A stretch of DNA of 31,219 bases from JAAZBV01 sp964460435 (GCA_964460435.1 CAYWRH010000032.1:1-31219); one strand, 5' to 3'; shown: positions 1 through 7,930, counted from the stretch's first letter. Notes: generated by a model not told the origin, from the letters alone. Made by a program: numbers and translations.

Positions 1-48
1 TATATTATCCAATATTAATACCTTCGGAAAGATGGGTTGCTCAGACGC

Positions 49-459
49 TTACATTGCGCCTATAACAGAGAGATCAACTCCGGTGCTGTCGCCGTGATAC
101 TCAAACCCGCCAACACGCATGGTCTTTTCATTTATTGCTATGCAGGTCTCATATGTAGTTCCTGCCTCTTCATGCAGATTGAAGATATAAATACCATTGC
201 GAAGTTTTACATATATGCAGGGGGCGCTCCACTGCATGCCAAGAGTCTGGTCATCAGTGTATATAGTCCAGGTTGCTGAATAGGGTGTGGTATAAAGGTG
301 CATGGAGGTCATCATGCCCCATGTCCTGCTGTAAGCCTTGCCCACAAGCTCATCTGTGAAACAATGCCTTTTGTACAGGGGTGGCTTTATACCCTCGATT
401 TCCGCCGCACCAAAGAATGTCTGATAGGAGATTTCATTTCCAGAGTATTTATTCCCCAT
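49..459 (-). CDS. MoaF-like C-terminal domain protein, in frame behind an amber codon
   Basis: This 136-residue frame resembles the C-terminal calycin-like domain of MoaF-family proteins. After a short linker it shows a TDELVGK opening, then alternating beta-strand-like segments ending near residue 125. Its ATG directly follows the TAG stop of the upstream frame and is in the same reading frame. No Shine-Dalgarno sequence is visible before it; the preceding bases read AACCTGTATTGCATCATAG. The linker-like N-terminus (residues 1-35) matches what normally joins MoaF N and C domains, so this is probably the C-terminal part of one protein rather than an independent gene. Function is unknown: MoaF was named from molybdenum cofactor clusters, but no moa gene is present here. 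The domain assignment is by pattern recognition and moderately sure. Confidence 0.6.
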   Translation of the reverse strand: MGNKYSGNEISYQTFFGAAEIEGIKPPLYKRHCFTDELVGKAYSRTWGMMTSMHLYTTPYSATWTIYTDDQTLGMQWSAPCIYVKLRNGIYIFNLHEEAGTTYETCIAINEKTMRVGGFEYHGDSTGVDLSVIGAM

Positions 460-1362
460 CTATGATGCAATACAGGTTGTAAGCCCATTATTAAGGTCCA
501 GCGCTATCTTAACATTTTTCCTTGGCCTGCTTCCGTCTTCATTAAAAGGCTCAAGCCTTGCAAGGTGTCCGACAGTTTTCCCCTTTCCCCTGAACATGTA
601 ATATTCCAGCTCATCCCTTTCATTAAACCCAAGCCGCATGCCGATCTGTTCCTCTGCAAGCTGATCAGCCATGTAGAGGGTCATGATGCCTGAAAATTCG
701 CATTCCGTGCGGTCGTAAATAAAGATATTGTCGTCAATGAGTATATAGTCAGAAGTACTGCTGTATCCCAGGTTGTCACTGTGCCGGGTTAATTCCACAA
801 AGGTGGATGAGACAACAGAAGGATAAAATTCAAGGGTCTCAATACCTGTGTCCTGCTTCCAGTACATCCCTTTTCCCTCTATCCTGTTTGTGGTGTGATG
901 GCGATTTGCAGGAGGGGCCTGACCAGGAATATCAACATAACCAAAATAAATCTGGCGCTGAACCTCGCGATTATCCAGAGCCTGCCCCTGATTATCCTTT
1001 TCACCGCAGAACCAGACCTCAAAAAGGGTAACAAGATTAGTGGATAGGTCAACAAACAGATTATAGCCTTTTAAGGTGTCAGGAACCATGTGTGAAAAGA
1101 AAACCATATGCTTTAAATCAAGCGCCCCATAATGTGCCTTGATTGATGCCCCGCCGTTTTCAGAGAAGATAAGCGTGCTGCTATCTTTAAAGCTGTAGCT
1201 CAGGCCAGGGCCGTTGTCAGTTATTATCTTGAGAGATTTTTGAGCCAGGAGACCCGAAAGGTCTGATACACATTTTGGGCCTGATTCAGACTCTTTAAAT
1301 TTTTTCATGATCTCTTCTCTGGTGAGTCTGGTATACTTGAATCGATGCATTGGTGTATTCAT
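460..1362 (-). CDS. MoaF-like (calycin/lipocalin-fold) protein
   Basis: This soluble protein of about 300 residues has no signal peptide. It contains a MoaF N-like segment (about residues 35-110, with LSYSFKDSSTL and FVDLSTNLVTLFEVWF) and, after a linker, a second beta-rich segment (about 150-240, IEGKGMYWKQD then ETLEFY). ATG codons lie at 1368 and 1362. The GGAG ribosome site is only 2 nt from the first and 8 nt from the second, so 1362 is preferred. The gene stops at TAG (460-462), and the next codon in the same frame is ATG of a MoaF C-like segment. The C-terminal stretch LDLNNGLTTCIAS resembles the end of an N domain just before the linker, so the stop seems to cut a larger repeated-domain protein. 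The gene is last in the exported-hydrolase run. Function is not known. Confidence 0.65.
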   Translation of the reverse strand: MNTPMHRFKYTRLTREEIMKKFKESESGPKCVSDLSGLLAQKSLKIITDNGPGLSYSFKDSSTLIFSENGGASIKAHYGALDLKHMVFFSHMVPDTLKGYNLFVDLSTNLVTLFEVWFCGEKDNQGQALDNREVQRQIYFGYVDIPGQAPPANRHHTTNRIEGKGMYWKQDTGIETLEFYPSVVSSTFVELTRHSDNLGYSSTSDYILIDDNIFIYDRTECEFSGIMTLYMADQLAEEQIGMRLGFNERDELEYYMFRGKGKTVGHLARLEPFNEDGSRPRKNVKIALDLNNGLTTCIAS

Positions 1363-1384
1363 GTTCATGGCTCCTTTATAGATT

Positions 1385-1945
1385 CTACCATGCTGGATTT
1401 TTAGACGGGCCTATCCATTTTTTTACGCCTTCATTATATATAACACGCTTGCTGAAAAGCCACTGGCCATTCACCTTTACCATTTCATCCTCATAGTGTC
1501 CGTAACCATCGAATACGGCCTTTCTCTCCGGGTTATCATTGCTGTAATGGAACCAGTAAGCCCGTCCATATGCCTTGTCACCTTCAACCTTGATCACAAT
1601 ATTGGTGATATTATGTCGCCCTGTTGCAGGGTAGAGCCCTTCAGGTACTTTACTTCCCGAGCGATCAAAAACAGCCCTCGACTCTTCGATGGCCTTACGG
1701 ATGGCGTCGCGTCCCTTGACCTTGTACTCTATTATATCCAGGACGCCATCCTCGGTAAATGTGGAGACATAGGCGTCAAGGTCAAAAAAGTCCAGGGCAA
1801 AGAGATAGCGCGCCTGAAGGTCTTCTATCTGTGCCCGGTCTTCAGCATAGGAGCCCGGTTTTGATTCAGTAAATGCCGGTGAAATTGTAAGAAACAATGC
1901 AACAACGACAATAATACCCGATAAAATAAATGTATATTTACGCAT
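1385..1945 (-). CDS. Exported SnoaL/NTF2-like protein
   Basis: The protein is 186 residues with an N-terminal signal peptide (MRKYTFILSG onward, hydrophobic to about residue 22, cleavage near PAFTES). The mature part has a SnoaL_4-type NTF2 cone: an initial helix DRAQIEDLQARY, then FDLDAYVSTFTEDGVLD, a GRDAIRKAIEE helix, a PATGRHNITNIVI strand and a final VKVNGQWLFSKRVI strand pair. The start at 1945 is chosen because AGAGGAGA precedes it at good spacing. Longer in-frame extension runs into the repeat at 1969-2055 and is rejected. NTF2-like proteins of this class include dehydratases, isomerases and non-catalytic binders, so the reaction cannot be named. Its neighbours are two other exported proteins and a MoaF-like protein, which suggests a periplasmic role shared with the tannase-family hydrolase. 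Confidence 0.8.
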   Translation of the reverse strand: MRKYTFILSGIIVVVALFLTISPAFTESKPGSYAEDRAQIEDLQARYLFALDFFDLDAYVSTFTEDGVLDIIEYKVKGRDAIRKAIEESRAVFDRSGSKVPEGLYPATGRHNITNIVIKVEGDKAYGRAYWFHYSNDNPERKAVFDGYGHYEDEMVKVNGQWLFSKRVIYNEGVKKWIGPSKNPAW

Positions 1946-1968
1946 TTTATTCTCCTCTGATAATAAAT

Positions 1969-2055
1969 GGGTTTGAGGGGTCCAGGATTCAAGGGTTCGA
2001 GTATTAAAGGAAACGCTTTTCCCTTGAACCCTCGAACCCCTGATCCCTTGAACCC
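1969..2055. repeat. Imperfect inverted repeat of GGGTTC-AAGG units
   Basis: Left arm 1969-2001 and right arm 2022-2055 are imperfect inverted copies built from units such as GGGTTCAAGG and GGGTTCGAG. They lie in the 119-bp gap between the SnoaL-like gene and the gene before it. The structure could fold as a hairpin at the end of the upstream transcript. It looks like a dispersed intergenic repeat rather than coding sequence. Confidence 0.6.
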
Positions 2056-2064
2056 TGTTTTTTT

Positions 2065-3039
2065 CTATTCCCACCCTGTTTTTGTGCCATATGGCAGTAC
2101 AAGCCCTGTTGCCTCTATATCGTAAATCTTTCCCTTTTTGATCTTGAAGAAGTGGATCGCCGGCATATTGAATGTGCCCTGGAAAGCAGGCACTGTGTCC
2201 ACTCCCTTAATGCCAAATAGTTTCATCTCCTTAAGCTTGCTGTCATGGTAGAGGTTTGAAAAACCCACTGCCAGACCCTTCTGCTCGTCAATAACAAGGA
2301 GGCGGCGGTTTCTGATCTCTGATATGTAACCCCATACACCTGCTGTTATCTGACCTTCACATGTGTTCGGCACAAGGCTAAGGGCCTTGCCAAGCTTCAT
2401 CATCTCGGGGTCTGCTGTCTGAGGCGGTGCAAAATCCCTTGGCGCCTCCTTGGGCTGCGGGAAATCCTCTTTTTTGCCGCCAACAGATATGCCCCCGTTT
2501 TCACGGCGCTGACATTCTAATGCAAAGGGGGCAATGGTTCCATCTTCTCCGGTAAGGGAGTCATAATAGGCAAGCCCTATATCGAGCATTAACTCACGGG
2601 GTGTCTTGTCTTCAGGTTTAATGTCTTCCACCAGCCCTGGCCTTGGTTTTTGCAGGTTTTGTATGCTGATCTCATCCCTTTTGACCACATGGTGTTCCAC
2701 CTCTGATATCTTGCCTCGCCGCAACGCAAGACGCACACCAAGAAGGATATCCTCATTGCTGTTTTCCTTCATCATAAAAAGCCCTGCCACCTGCTGGTTT
2801 ACCGGGTCAGCTGCATAAATCTGAAATTCAGAGGGCCCACCTGATGCAGTATCCCACAGGCCATACCCAACAGGAATCTCGGCTGTGTTCTGGGTATATT
2901 TGACGTACCTGTCAAAGGGGACTGCCTTAGGGTTATGGGCAACAAGGGCAGCAAGATAATCCTTCATGATTTTTACAAGACACTCACGGTCGCAATACCC
3001 GGAGGTGTAGGCAAAGGAGTTGGTGGATAAAAGAAACAA
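2065..3039 (-). CDS. Secreted CDRxCL-family protein (tandem NTF2-like halves), frame broken in signal peptide
   Basis: The longest open frame begins at a TTG and gives 324 residues. It is clearly paralogous to the product of 3325-4326. Shared landmarks are CDRECL near the N-terminus, a GYGLWDT segment, QQVAGLF, a second-half start PRELMLDIGLAYYDSL, PFALECQRRENG, a C-x-G-QI motif, EIRNRRLLVIDEQKGLA, and a final HFFKIKKGKIYDIEA then PYG. The two-part layout suggests two NTF2-like cones, as in the DUF8021-type family, but I assign no reaction. A better start lies at 3070, with AGGAGGGA upstream, but it is out of frame. Removing one A from the eight following that ATG gives a clean signal peptide (MKKIYLTLLTLF to SFA) that joins this frame. 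The gene is therefore frameshifted, slippage-controlled or misread. Confidence 0.75.
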   Translation of the reverse strand: MFLLSTNSFAYTSGYCDRECLVKIMKDYLAALVAHNPKAVPFDRYVKYTQNTAEIPVGYGLWDTASGGPSEFQIYAADPVNQQVAGLFMMKENSNEDILLGVRLALRRGKISEVEHHVVKRDEISIQNLQKPRPGLVEDIKPEDKTPRELMLDIGLAYYDSLTGEDGTIAPFALECQRRENGGISVGGKKEDFPQPKEAPRDFAPPQTADPEMMKLGKALSLVPNTCEGQITAGVWGYISEIRNRRLLVIDEQKGLAVGFSNLYHDSKLKEMKLFGIKGVDTVPAFQGTFNMPAIHFFKIKKGKIYDIEATGLVLPYGTKTGWE

Positions 3040-3084
3040 AGTAAGTAATGTTAAGTAAATTTTTTTTCATCTAAATGTCCCTCC
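3040..3084 (-). other. Ribosome site, ATG and A8 run that put the signal peptide out of frame
   Basis: On the minus strand an AGGAGGGA ribosome site precedes ATG at 3070-3068. A run of eight A follows (3067-3060), then sequence that encodes hydrophobic residues only if the run is seven. With eight A the ATG frame does not join the downstream gene. A one-base slip in either reading or replication restores it. Confidence 0.75.
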
Positions 3085-3206
3085 TGTTTTTTAAATTCAA
3101 ATGTTTACTTATTGGTTTTTTTGTTATTTCTATCACGTTAAATATGTTTAAGACGACCAGCACAAAAGCATTTCTAATTTTTTTAAAAGGACGTCATTAA
3201 AACTGG

Positions 3207-3229
3207 ATTCCCCGGTCAAGCCGGGGAAT
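3207..3229. repeat. Perfect 9-bp hairpin, dispersed-repeat type; possible terminator
   Basis: ATTCCCCGG and CCGGGGAAT are perfect inverted copies around the loop TCAAG. CGTCATT (3192-3198) and AATGACG (3227-3233) extend an alternative pairing. The type (GGATTCCCCGG...CCGGGGAATGACG) is a common dispersed intergenic hairpin in many bacterial genomes. It sits downstream of the minus-strand gene ending at 3325, and on that strand it is followed by a short T run, so it may also end that transcript. Confidence 0.65.
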
Positions 3230-3324
3230 GACGCCTTAATAACTTCAGATGAAAATTAAAGGGCTGATAACTAAGAGCTGACTGCTGAAAGCTCAGACCG
3301 AAAAATGAAAATTATCGTTCTGTC

Positions 3325-4326
3325 TTACCTTACACTCTGTATACTGTCCGATATCCCCTGTTCATAGGTGCTCCATCCTGAATTCATGCCGTACGGGCAC
3401 CTGTGAAAGATCGCCTCGATCCTTCGGATATTGCCTTTTTCTATCCGGAAAAGTTCTGCAAGCTGCCATGTCCAGTTAATCTTGTCATGGTCAAAAAATG
3501 CAAAGGCAAATGCTATGCCCCTCTCCTGATCAACAGCTACAAATCTGCGGTCTCTTACACGTGTAATGAATCCCATTTTCCCTGACTCAAACTGCTCCTT
3601 GCAACCCCAGTTAGTTGAGTAGACGGTGGCTGTCTTGGGATCAGGCCGTTTCTGACCCTCAGGCACCGGCACATTGGTTGCAGGAACGCCGTTTTCAATG
3701 CGGTGGCAGTCATCTGTAAAAGGGTAATAGCCCTTGCCGTGATCATTCTTCTGAAGACCTGAAAAATAGTAATTGGCGGTCTTTACAAGCTCTTCTCTTG
3801 ATGCACGCTCCTTTTCAGGGATAGGTTCTGTGAATATCTTGTGGGGTGCACCCATCTTTTCTACCAGCTCACCGACTGTGGCGCCACCTGTTAATCCCAT
3901 GGTGTCACTGGCAGGACGAACAACAATCTGTTCTGCCTCTGTAATCAGTTTATTGACTATCTTGAGTCTTATCGCTATTCCGACGAGCTTGTCTTCGCCC
4001 TGACCGTTCCCCCCTCCTTCACGGGCAGTGCCCAGAAAGGCTACCTGCTGAGTCTCAATATCAGGGATATAAAATTTATAATTACCCTTTCCAGTCATTG
4101 TTACCCAGAGCCCCTCGTTACCTAACGGGAGTCTCACCCCGTTCTCTGTAAATTTGCAGTCCCTTGAAAAAAGATCAAGACTTGGGTTGTTGTCATTCAT
4201 TGCATCTATGTATTTGTCTATATAACCCTCAAGACATTTACGGTCGCATGAACTGCCGGTCCCCTGTGCATAAGCAACCGGGACCAAAAAGAAAATTAAC
4301 ATGATAATAAAAACTCTGATTCGCAT
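3325..4326 (-). CDS. Secreted CDRxCL-family protein (tandem NTF2-like halves)
   Basis: This is a 333-residue exported protein. A signal peptide of about 20 residues (MRIRVFIIMLIFFLV to AYA) is followed by CDRKCL (Cys27 and Cys31). The first half carries FTENGVRLPLGNEGLW and QQVAFLGTA. The second half begins near RASREELVKTANYYFSGLQ and carries DCHRIENG, GCKEQFESG, FITRVRDRRFVAVDQERGIA and a final RIEKGNIRRIEAIFHRCPYG. It is a paralogue of the gene ending at 2065, with the same landmarks in the same order. AAGGAGGA precedes the ATG at good distance. It lies 21 bp downstream of the tannase-family gene and is probably co-transcribed with it. The duplicated halves look like SnoaL/DUF8021-type cones. 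Paired cysteines suit an oxidising compartment. The substrate is unknown. Confidence 0.8.
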   Translation of the reverse strand: MRIRVFIIMLIFFLVPVAYAQGTGSSCDRKCLEGYIDKYIDAMNDNNPSLDLFSRDCKFTENGVRLPLGNEGLWVTMTGKGNYKFYIPDIETQQVAFLGTAREGGGNGQGEDKLVGIAIRLKIVNKLITEAEQIVVRPASDTMGLTGGATVGELVEKMGAPHKIFTEPIPEKERASREELVKTANYYFSGLQKNDHGKGYYPFTDDCHRIENGVPATNVPVPEGQKRPDPKTATVYSTNWGCKEQFESGKMGFITRVRDRRFVAVDQERGIAFAFAFFDHDKINWTWQLAELFRIEKGNIRRIEAIFHRCPYGMNSGWSTYEQGISDSIQSVR

Positions 4327-4347
4327 ACTATTCCTCCTTTTAATTGT

Positions 4348-6009
4348 TTATTCAGCACACACAAAACTCTCTGCATTGTTTGTATCTCCTCCCCTGTAGC
4401 GCGCCACAAGGGGATAGGGGCAAAGGGGTCTTGTGACACCTGGAAATGCCTTGCCTGTAGCGATGATTCTATCAGGCGCGCGGCCATTTTCCACCCATGC
4501 CATGATTGCATCAAGCATATCAAACCTGTCAGTTGCATTTCCTCCGTCACAGTGACACATTCCGGGAATAAAAAACAGGCGGACAGATTCCCTGATTGCT
4601 TCTCCATTGACCCTGACTGCCTCATCATACCAGCGGGCAAGCACGCTTGAGGCCATGCCCTGATCGGAAAGGCCATTATAGACTATCATCTTCCCATGAT
4701 GTGCAAAGGTCGAAAGGAAGGTGGAATCTGCATCACTCATTGCCCCTGTATGGCGTGTACGTTCAACATCCCTGTCAAAATCAAAATCAAGCGGATCAAG
4801 ATCAGGCTCAGGGGGCGTCAGCTGATAATATTTCATATTGCTTAACCCCAGTGTTGCATCAGCAGCATCCCATTCTCCGGTTCCCGATGAGCCAAAGTGC
4901 ATGGCGCGCCAAATAGGATCTGCAATGCCAGTATCATAATTATAAGCGCCATAAAGCTGTTCCCCTTTGCCTGTCCGGGGGCCGGAATGAATATCACGCA
5001 GCGCCTCTACCTGTGCCCTGGAAAGGCAGCTTTCTGTTTTTTCGCCTTTGCAGGTCAAAACGCCTGGGTCATAATCGCAGGCCTGCCAGTCATTGATCAT
5101 GCCGTCAGCAAGGCCGTCCATAGCATCACAATGTTTAAGAACGCTTTTAGCCACCAGACGCAGGTCATCATCTGAAAATGCACGTGATATAATCGGGCGA
5201 CCCTTGTCATTCTTTGGTGCAATACGTGCGGCAACCTTAAGGTTCCACATCTGATCAACGGCTATCCTGGAAAATTTAATGGATGGATCACCTGCTACAA
5301 TGCCGTCAAAATAGAGAGGAAAGCGCTGTGAGGCCATTAATCCCTGGCGACCCCCGTTGGAGCATCCCAGCAGGTATGAGTAGATTGGCGCCCTGCCGTA
5401 ATATTTTTCGACCACCTCTTTGGCCTTAGGGGTGACTGTTCCCAGTGCATTGTATGCGTAGTCTATGCGTGACTGCTGGTCAAGGCCAAATGAGCCATCC
5501 ATCCAGTCACTGCGGTGTCCGCCATCTGTTGAAACAACTGCAAATCCGCGTGCCAGGGCAGAAGGCCTGACCGAGCCAAAGATATCACCCAGGGCAGGGG
5601 CAAGCCTGCCGTCAAGCCCTCCGCCTCCATGAAAAACAAACCGGCCATTCCACTTTGATGGCATCCTGAGATCAAATCCAATCCCGAACCTGCGACCGCC
5701 CTGGCCGACCCTGGGGTTAATCATACCCTGAACAAGGCAGTGTTCAGGAAGAAGCTCACCGTTTTTGTCTGTAATGCCGCTTCCATCGGAGGCAGGCGCA
5801 GGGCCAGCCGGGACAATCTCTGCCTTTTCGATAACAAAACTCCTGGTTGCAAGGGCTGCTATGGTCGCACAGCGGGATGTATTGGCATTTATATCCTCCC
5901 CGAATAATAAATTTACCGGGAGAAGGGCAACCGGTAACACATAAATAAGAATCATTAGGAGAAGGGCCTTTAACAGGTTATTATTTAAAATAAATGATTT
6001 AAAATACAT
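4348..6009 (-). CDS. Tannase/feruloyl esterase family alpha/beta hydrolase
   Basis: The protein is 553 residues, the usual size for this family, with a hydrophobic N-terminal signal or anchor (about residues 12-36). The family's CS-D-HC catalytic set is visible: GCSNGG with Ser217 next to Cys216, Asp449 in YNGLSDQ, and His486-Cys487 in GMCHCDGG. The two cysteines normally form a disulfide linking Ser and His loops. A calcium-site-like lid loop, HCDAMDGLADG to ACDYDP (293-314), is also intact, as is the oxyanion-side FVFHGGGGLDG. Members hydrolyse esters of gallic, ferulic or related aromatic acids. The substrate here cannot be read from sequence. A strong AGGAGGGG site precedes ATG 6009. It lies 37 bp after the amidohydrolase gene, so both are likely in one operon. 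Confidence 0.92.
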   Translation of the reverse strand: MYFKSFILNNNLLKALLLMILIYVLPVALLPVNLLFGEDINANTSRCATIAALATRSFVIEKAEIVPAGPAPASDGSGITDKNGELLPEHCLVQGMINPRVGQGGRRFGIGFDLRMPSKWNGRFVFHGGGGLDGRLAPALGDIFGSVRPSALARGFAVVSTDGGHRSDWMDGSFGLDQQSRIDYAYNALGTVTPKAKEVVEKYYGRAPIYSYLLGCSNGGRQGLMASQRFPLYFDGIVAGDPSIKFSRIAVDQMWNLKVAARIAPKNDKGRPIISRAFSDDDLRLVAKSVLKHCDAMDGLADGMINDWQACDYDPGVLTCKGEKTESCLSRAQVEALRDIHSGPRTGKGEQLYGAYNYDTGIADPIWRAMHFGSSGTGEWDAADATLGLSNMKYYQLTPPEPDLDPLDFDFDRDVERTRHTGAMSDADSTFLSTFAHHGKMIVYNGLSDQGMASSVLARWYDEAVRVNGEAIRESVRLFFIPGMCHCDGGNATDRFDMLDAIMAWVENGRAPDRIIATGKAFPGVTRPLCPYPLVARYRGGDTNNAESFVCAE

Positions 6010-6046
6010 ATGAATCCCCTCCTGTTTGAAAAATCTGCATTAAAAC

Positions 6047-7759
6047 CTATTTTTTGCCCCATGACGAATCCTGGTAAACAATCTTTCCCCCAACCATTGT
6101 CAGCATGACCTTAGTCTTGCCGATCTGGTCAGGGCTAATTTCAAAAAGATTCTGAGAAATGATTATTATGTCTGCAAGCTTTCCAGCCTCAATGGAACCC
6201 TCCTTGTCATCCCTTCTGGATGCGATTGCCCCGCCTAATGTATAGCCGAAAATAGCCTCTTCAAGGGTGAGCCGCTGCTCAGGAAGCCAACCACCCTCAG
6301 GTGTGCCTTCAGGGGTTGTGCGTGTAAGTAACATCTGGACAGCAGGCCAGGGGTTTAATGTCACCACAGGCCAGTCACTGCCAAAACAGATTTTTGCCCC
6401 GCCAGAGAGGATATCACGCCAGGGCCAGGCATGTCCGGCCCTTTCTGTCTCTACACTTTTCACCCAGACATTAAAGATATTGTCATTAGGCGTAGTGTGC
6501 AGAGGCTGCATGCTTGCAATGACGCCGAGTTTTCCTATGCGCGGGATATCTGTCCTATCAGGGCATTCTATATGCTCGATCCTGTTTCGAACATCTGTGC
6601 GGTTATTGGCCATATTTGCCGCCTCATAGGCATCAAGCGCAAGTCGAATGGCGCGGTCGCCAATTGTATGAGTGGAGATAGTATAGCCAAGCTTGTCAAG
6701 CTTTATTACGCTTTCTTTGTATTTATCAGGCTCAAAGTAGAGAAGGCCGCTATCGGCCTGGTCACCTTCATAGGGTTCAAGCATTGCTGCTGTGTGAGCC
6801 TCTATGACCCCGTCCAGTAAAAATTTAACGGTGTTAAGATCAATCCAGTCATCATTGTATTTTTTCCGGTTTTCCTCCAGTATCTTGATGGCATCTTCAG
6901 TAACAGGCGCATTTACAAACCGCGCCATATATAAACGTATTGCAAGATCACCCCTATTTCTGATCTCATCAAACAGTTCTATACGCTCAGCGTCTGCACC
7001 GGCGCTGATCAATCGTGTAAAACCCAGTGAACTGGCATAATGTATCGCCTTTGTCAGACGCTTTATCTCTTCATCATGAGTGGGCTTAATCATTAACCCG
7101 GATACAAGTTGTCCTGCTGCCTCTTTTAATAAGCCTGTAGGCTCCCCTGTTTTTGGGTCACGAACAATAATGCCGCTTGGCGGGTCAGGTGTATTGCCTG
7201 TAATGCCTGCCAGCTCTAAAGCCTTGCTGTTTGCAAGAGAGCTGTGGCCATCATAGGCAGCAAGATACACAGGCCGGTCAGAGATGATCTCATCAATATA
7301 TCTCTTGTCAGGCATGCTATCCTTGCCGAATATGCTGTAGTACCACCCCATACCCTGTATCCATTTTTTGTCAGGGTTATTATCCGCATACTCTTTTATA
7401 AGCCTCTGAAAATCGTCTATAGTTTTTGCATCATTCAGGGATACCTGTTCGAGATTGGCTGCGCCGGCCATTATATGTACATGAGCATCAACAAAACCTG
7501 GCAATACCATATGGCCTTTTGCATCAATTATTTGGGTTGATTTACCCCTGTATGAAAAGATTAATCTGTCGGACCCGGCGGCAATTATTTTGCCATCCCT
7601 GATTGCAACAGCCTGAATCCATGGTTCTGACGGGTTCACAGTGTAGATTTTGCCATTAATGATTATGGTATCTGCCAAAGTATCACTCTTCATGCTGCAT
7701 GATGAAAGTATGATGGAGAGGGCAAACAACAATATGGAAAAAGGTAATTTTATTCTCAT
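6047..7759 (-). CDS. Lipoprotein amidohydrolase, YtcJ-like (amidohydrolase 3 family)
   Basis: This is a 570-residue metal-dependent amidohydrolase. The N-terminus is a lipoprotein signal ending in a lipobox (LSSC, Cys21), which predicts membrane anchoring outside the cytoplasm. Metal-site landmarks are GFVDAHVH (His93, His95), the STHTIGDRAI region, the RIEHIECP region and GSDWPV with Asp462. The C-terminal GSIEAGKLADIIII motif is typical of the family. YtcJ-like enzymes act on amide or related C-N bonds in varied substrates, so the substrate is not predictable. It is the first gene of the minus-strand run. Its promoter (7848-7820) has a palindrome overlapping the probable transcription start, next to a divergent MarR gene. 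Translation starts at 7759 with AAAGG upstream. Confidence 0.9.
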   Translation of the reverse strand: MRIKLPFSILLFALSIILSSCSMKSDTLADTIIINGKIYTVNPSEPWIQAVAIRDGKIIAAGSDRLIFSYRGKSTQIIDAKGHMVLPGFVDAHVHIMAGAANLEQVSLNDAKTIDDFQRLIKEYADNNPDKKWIQGMGWYYSIFGKDSMPDKRYIDEIISDRPVYLAAYDGHSSLANSKALELAGITGNTPDPPSGIIVRDPKTGEPTGLLKEAAGQLVSGLMIKPTHDEEIKRLTKAIHYASSLGFTRLISAGADAERIELFDEIRNRGDLAIRLYMARFVNAPVTEDAIKILEENRKKYNDDWIDLNTVKFLLDGVIEAHTAAMLEPYEGDQADSGLLYFEPDKYKESVIKLDKLGYTISTHTIGDRAIRLALDAYEAANMANNRTDVRNRIEHIECPDRTDIPRIGKLGVIASMQPLHTTPNDNIFNVWVKSVETERAGHAWPWRDILSGGAKICFGSDWPVVTLNPWPAVQMLLTRTTPEGTPEGGWLPEQRLTLEEAIFGYTLGGAIASRRDDKEGSIEAGKLADIIIISQNLFEISPDQIGKTKVMLTMVGGKIVYQDSSWGKK

Positions 7760-7798
7760 ATGTTCAGACCTTTATGGGTTGTCCATTCGTAGAAGAAA

Positions 7799-7817
7799 CA
7801 GTTTCGATTACGAACTG
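7799..7817. promoter_or_regulatory. Palindromic operator candidate over the amidohydrolase transcription start
   Basis: CAGTTTCGATTACGAACTG is an imperfect dyad with outer CAGTT/AACTG. It lies just downstream of the minus-strand -10 element, over the predicted start of transcription. TTCGTA at 7786-7791 and TACGAA at 7809-7814 form a second, wider inverted pair. Size and place fit a MarR-type repressor site. The binding protein is inferred only from the adjacent gene. Confidence 0.45.
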
Positions 7818-7819
7818 TA

Positions 7820-7848
7820 CTGATAACGCAGATTATCTGTGCTGTCAA
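7820..7848 (-). promoter_or_regulatory. Sigma70-type promoter for the exported-hydrolase run
   Basis: On the minus strand TTGACA (7848-7843) is followed after 17 bp by TATCAG (7825-7820). This gives a consensus -35 and a 4/6 -10 at ideal spacing, 61 bp before the amidohydrolase ATG. The palindrome CAGATTATCTG lies inside the spacer. Confidence 0.65.
7829..7839. promoter_or_regulatory. Perfect 11-bp palindrome in the promoter spacer
   Basis: CAGATTATCTG is an exact dyad around a central T, located between the -35 and -10 of the minus-strand promoter. A regulator bound here would block RNA polymerase. It may be a second MarR half-site group. Short palindromes also arise by chance. Confidence 0.35.
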
Positions 7849-7901
7849 ATATAAAACACAGGTTTAAAAGGCATATATCTGTCTGAATAACAACTATTAT
7901 C

Positions 7902-7930
7902 TTGACACAAAAAGGGTATGCGCCTATCCT
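7902..7930 (+). promoter_or_regulatory. Promoter of the MarR gene
   Basis: TTGACA (7902-7907), a 17-bp spacer and TATCCT (7925-7930) make a strong sigma70-type promoter. It lies inside the longest open frame of the MarR gene, which shows that the TTG at 7902 is a -35 element and not a start codon. Confidence 0.75.

Noticed and set aside
460..462. TAG as definite pyrrolysine codon
   Set aside because: No pyl genes or PYLIS-type evidence are in the window; a simple nonsense mutation is equally consistent, so it is only reported as an open observation.
1946..2074. N-terminal extension of the SnoaL-like protein
   Set aside because: It is encoded by the GGGTTC repeat and would precede a proper signal peptide with its own ribosome site.
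4296..4676. 126-residue frame overlapping the tannase gene, and other frames inside large genes
   Set aside because: They are other-frame shadows of clearly conserved proteins and lack ribosome sites and recognisable domains.
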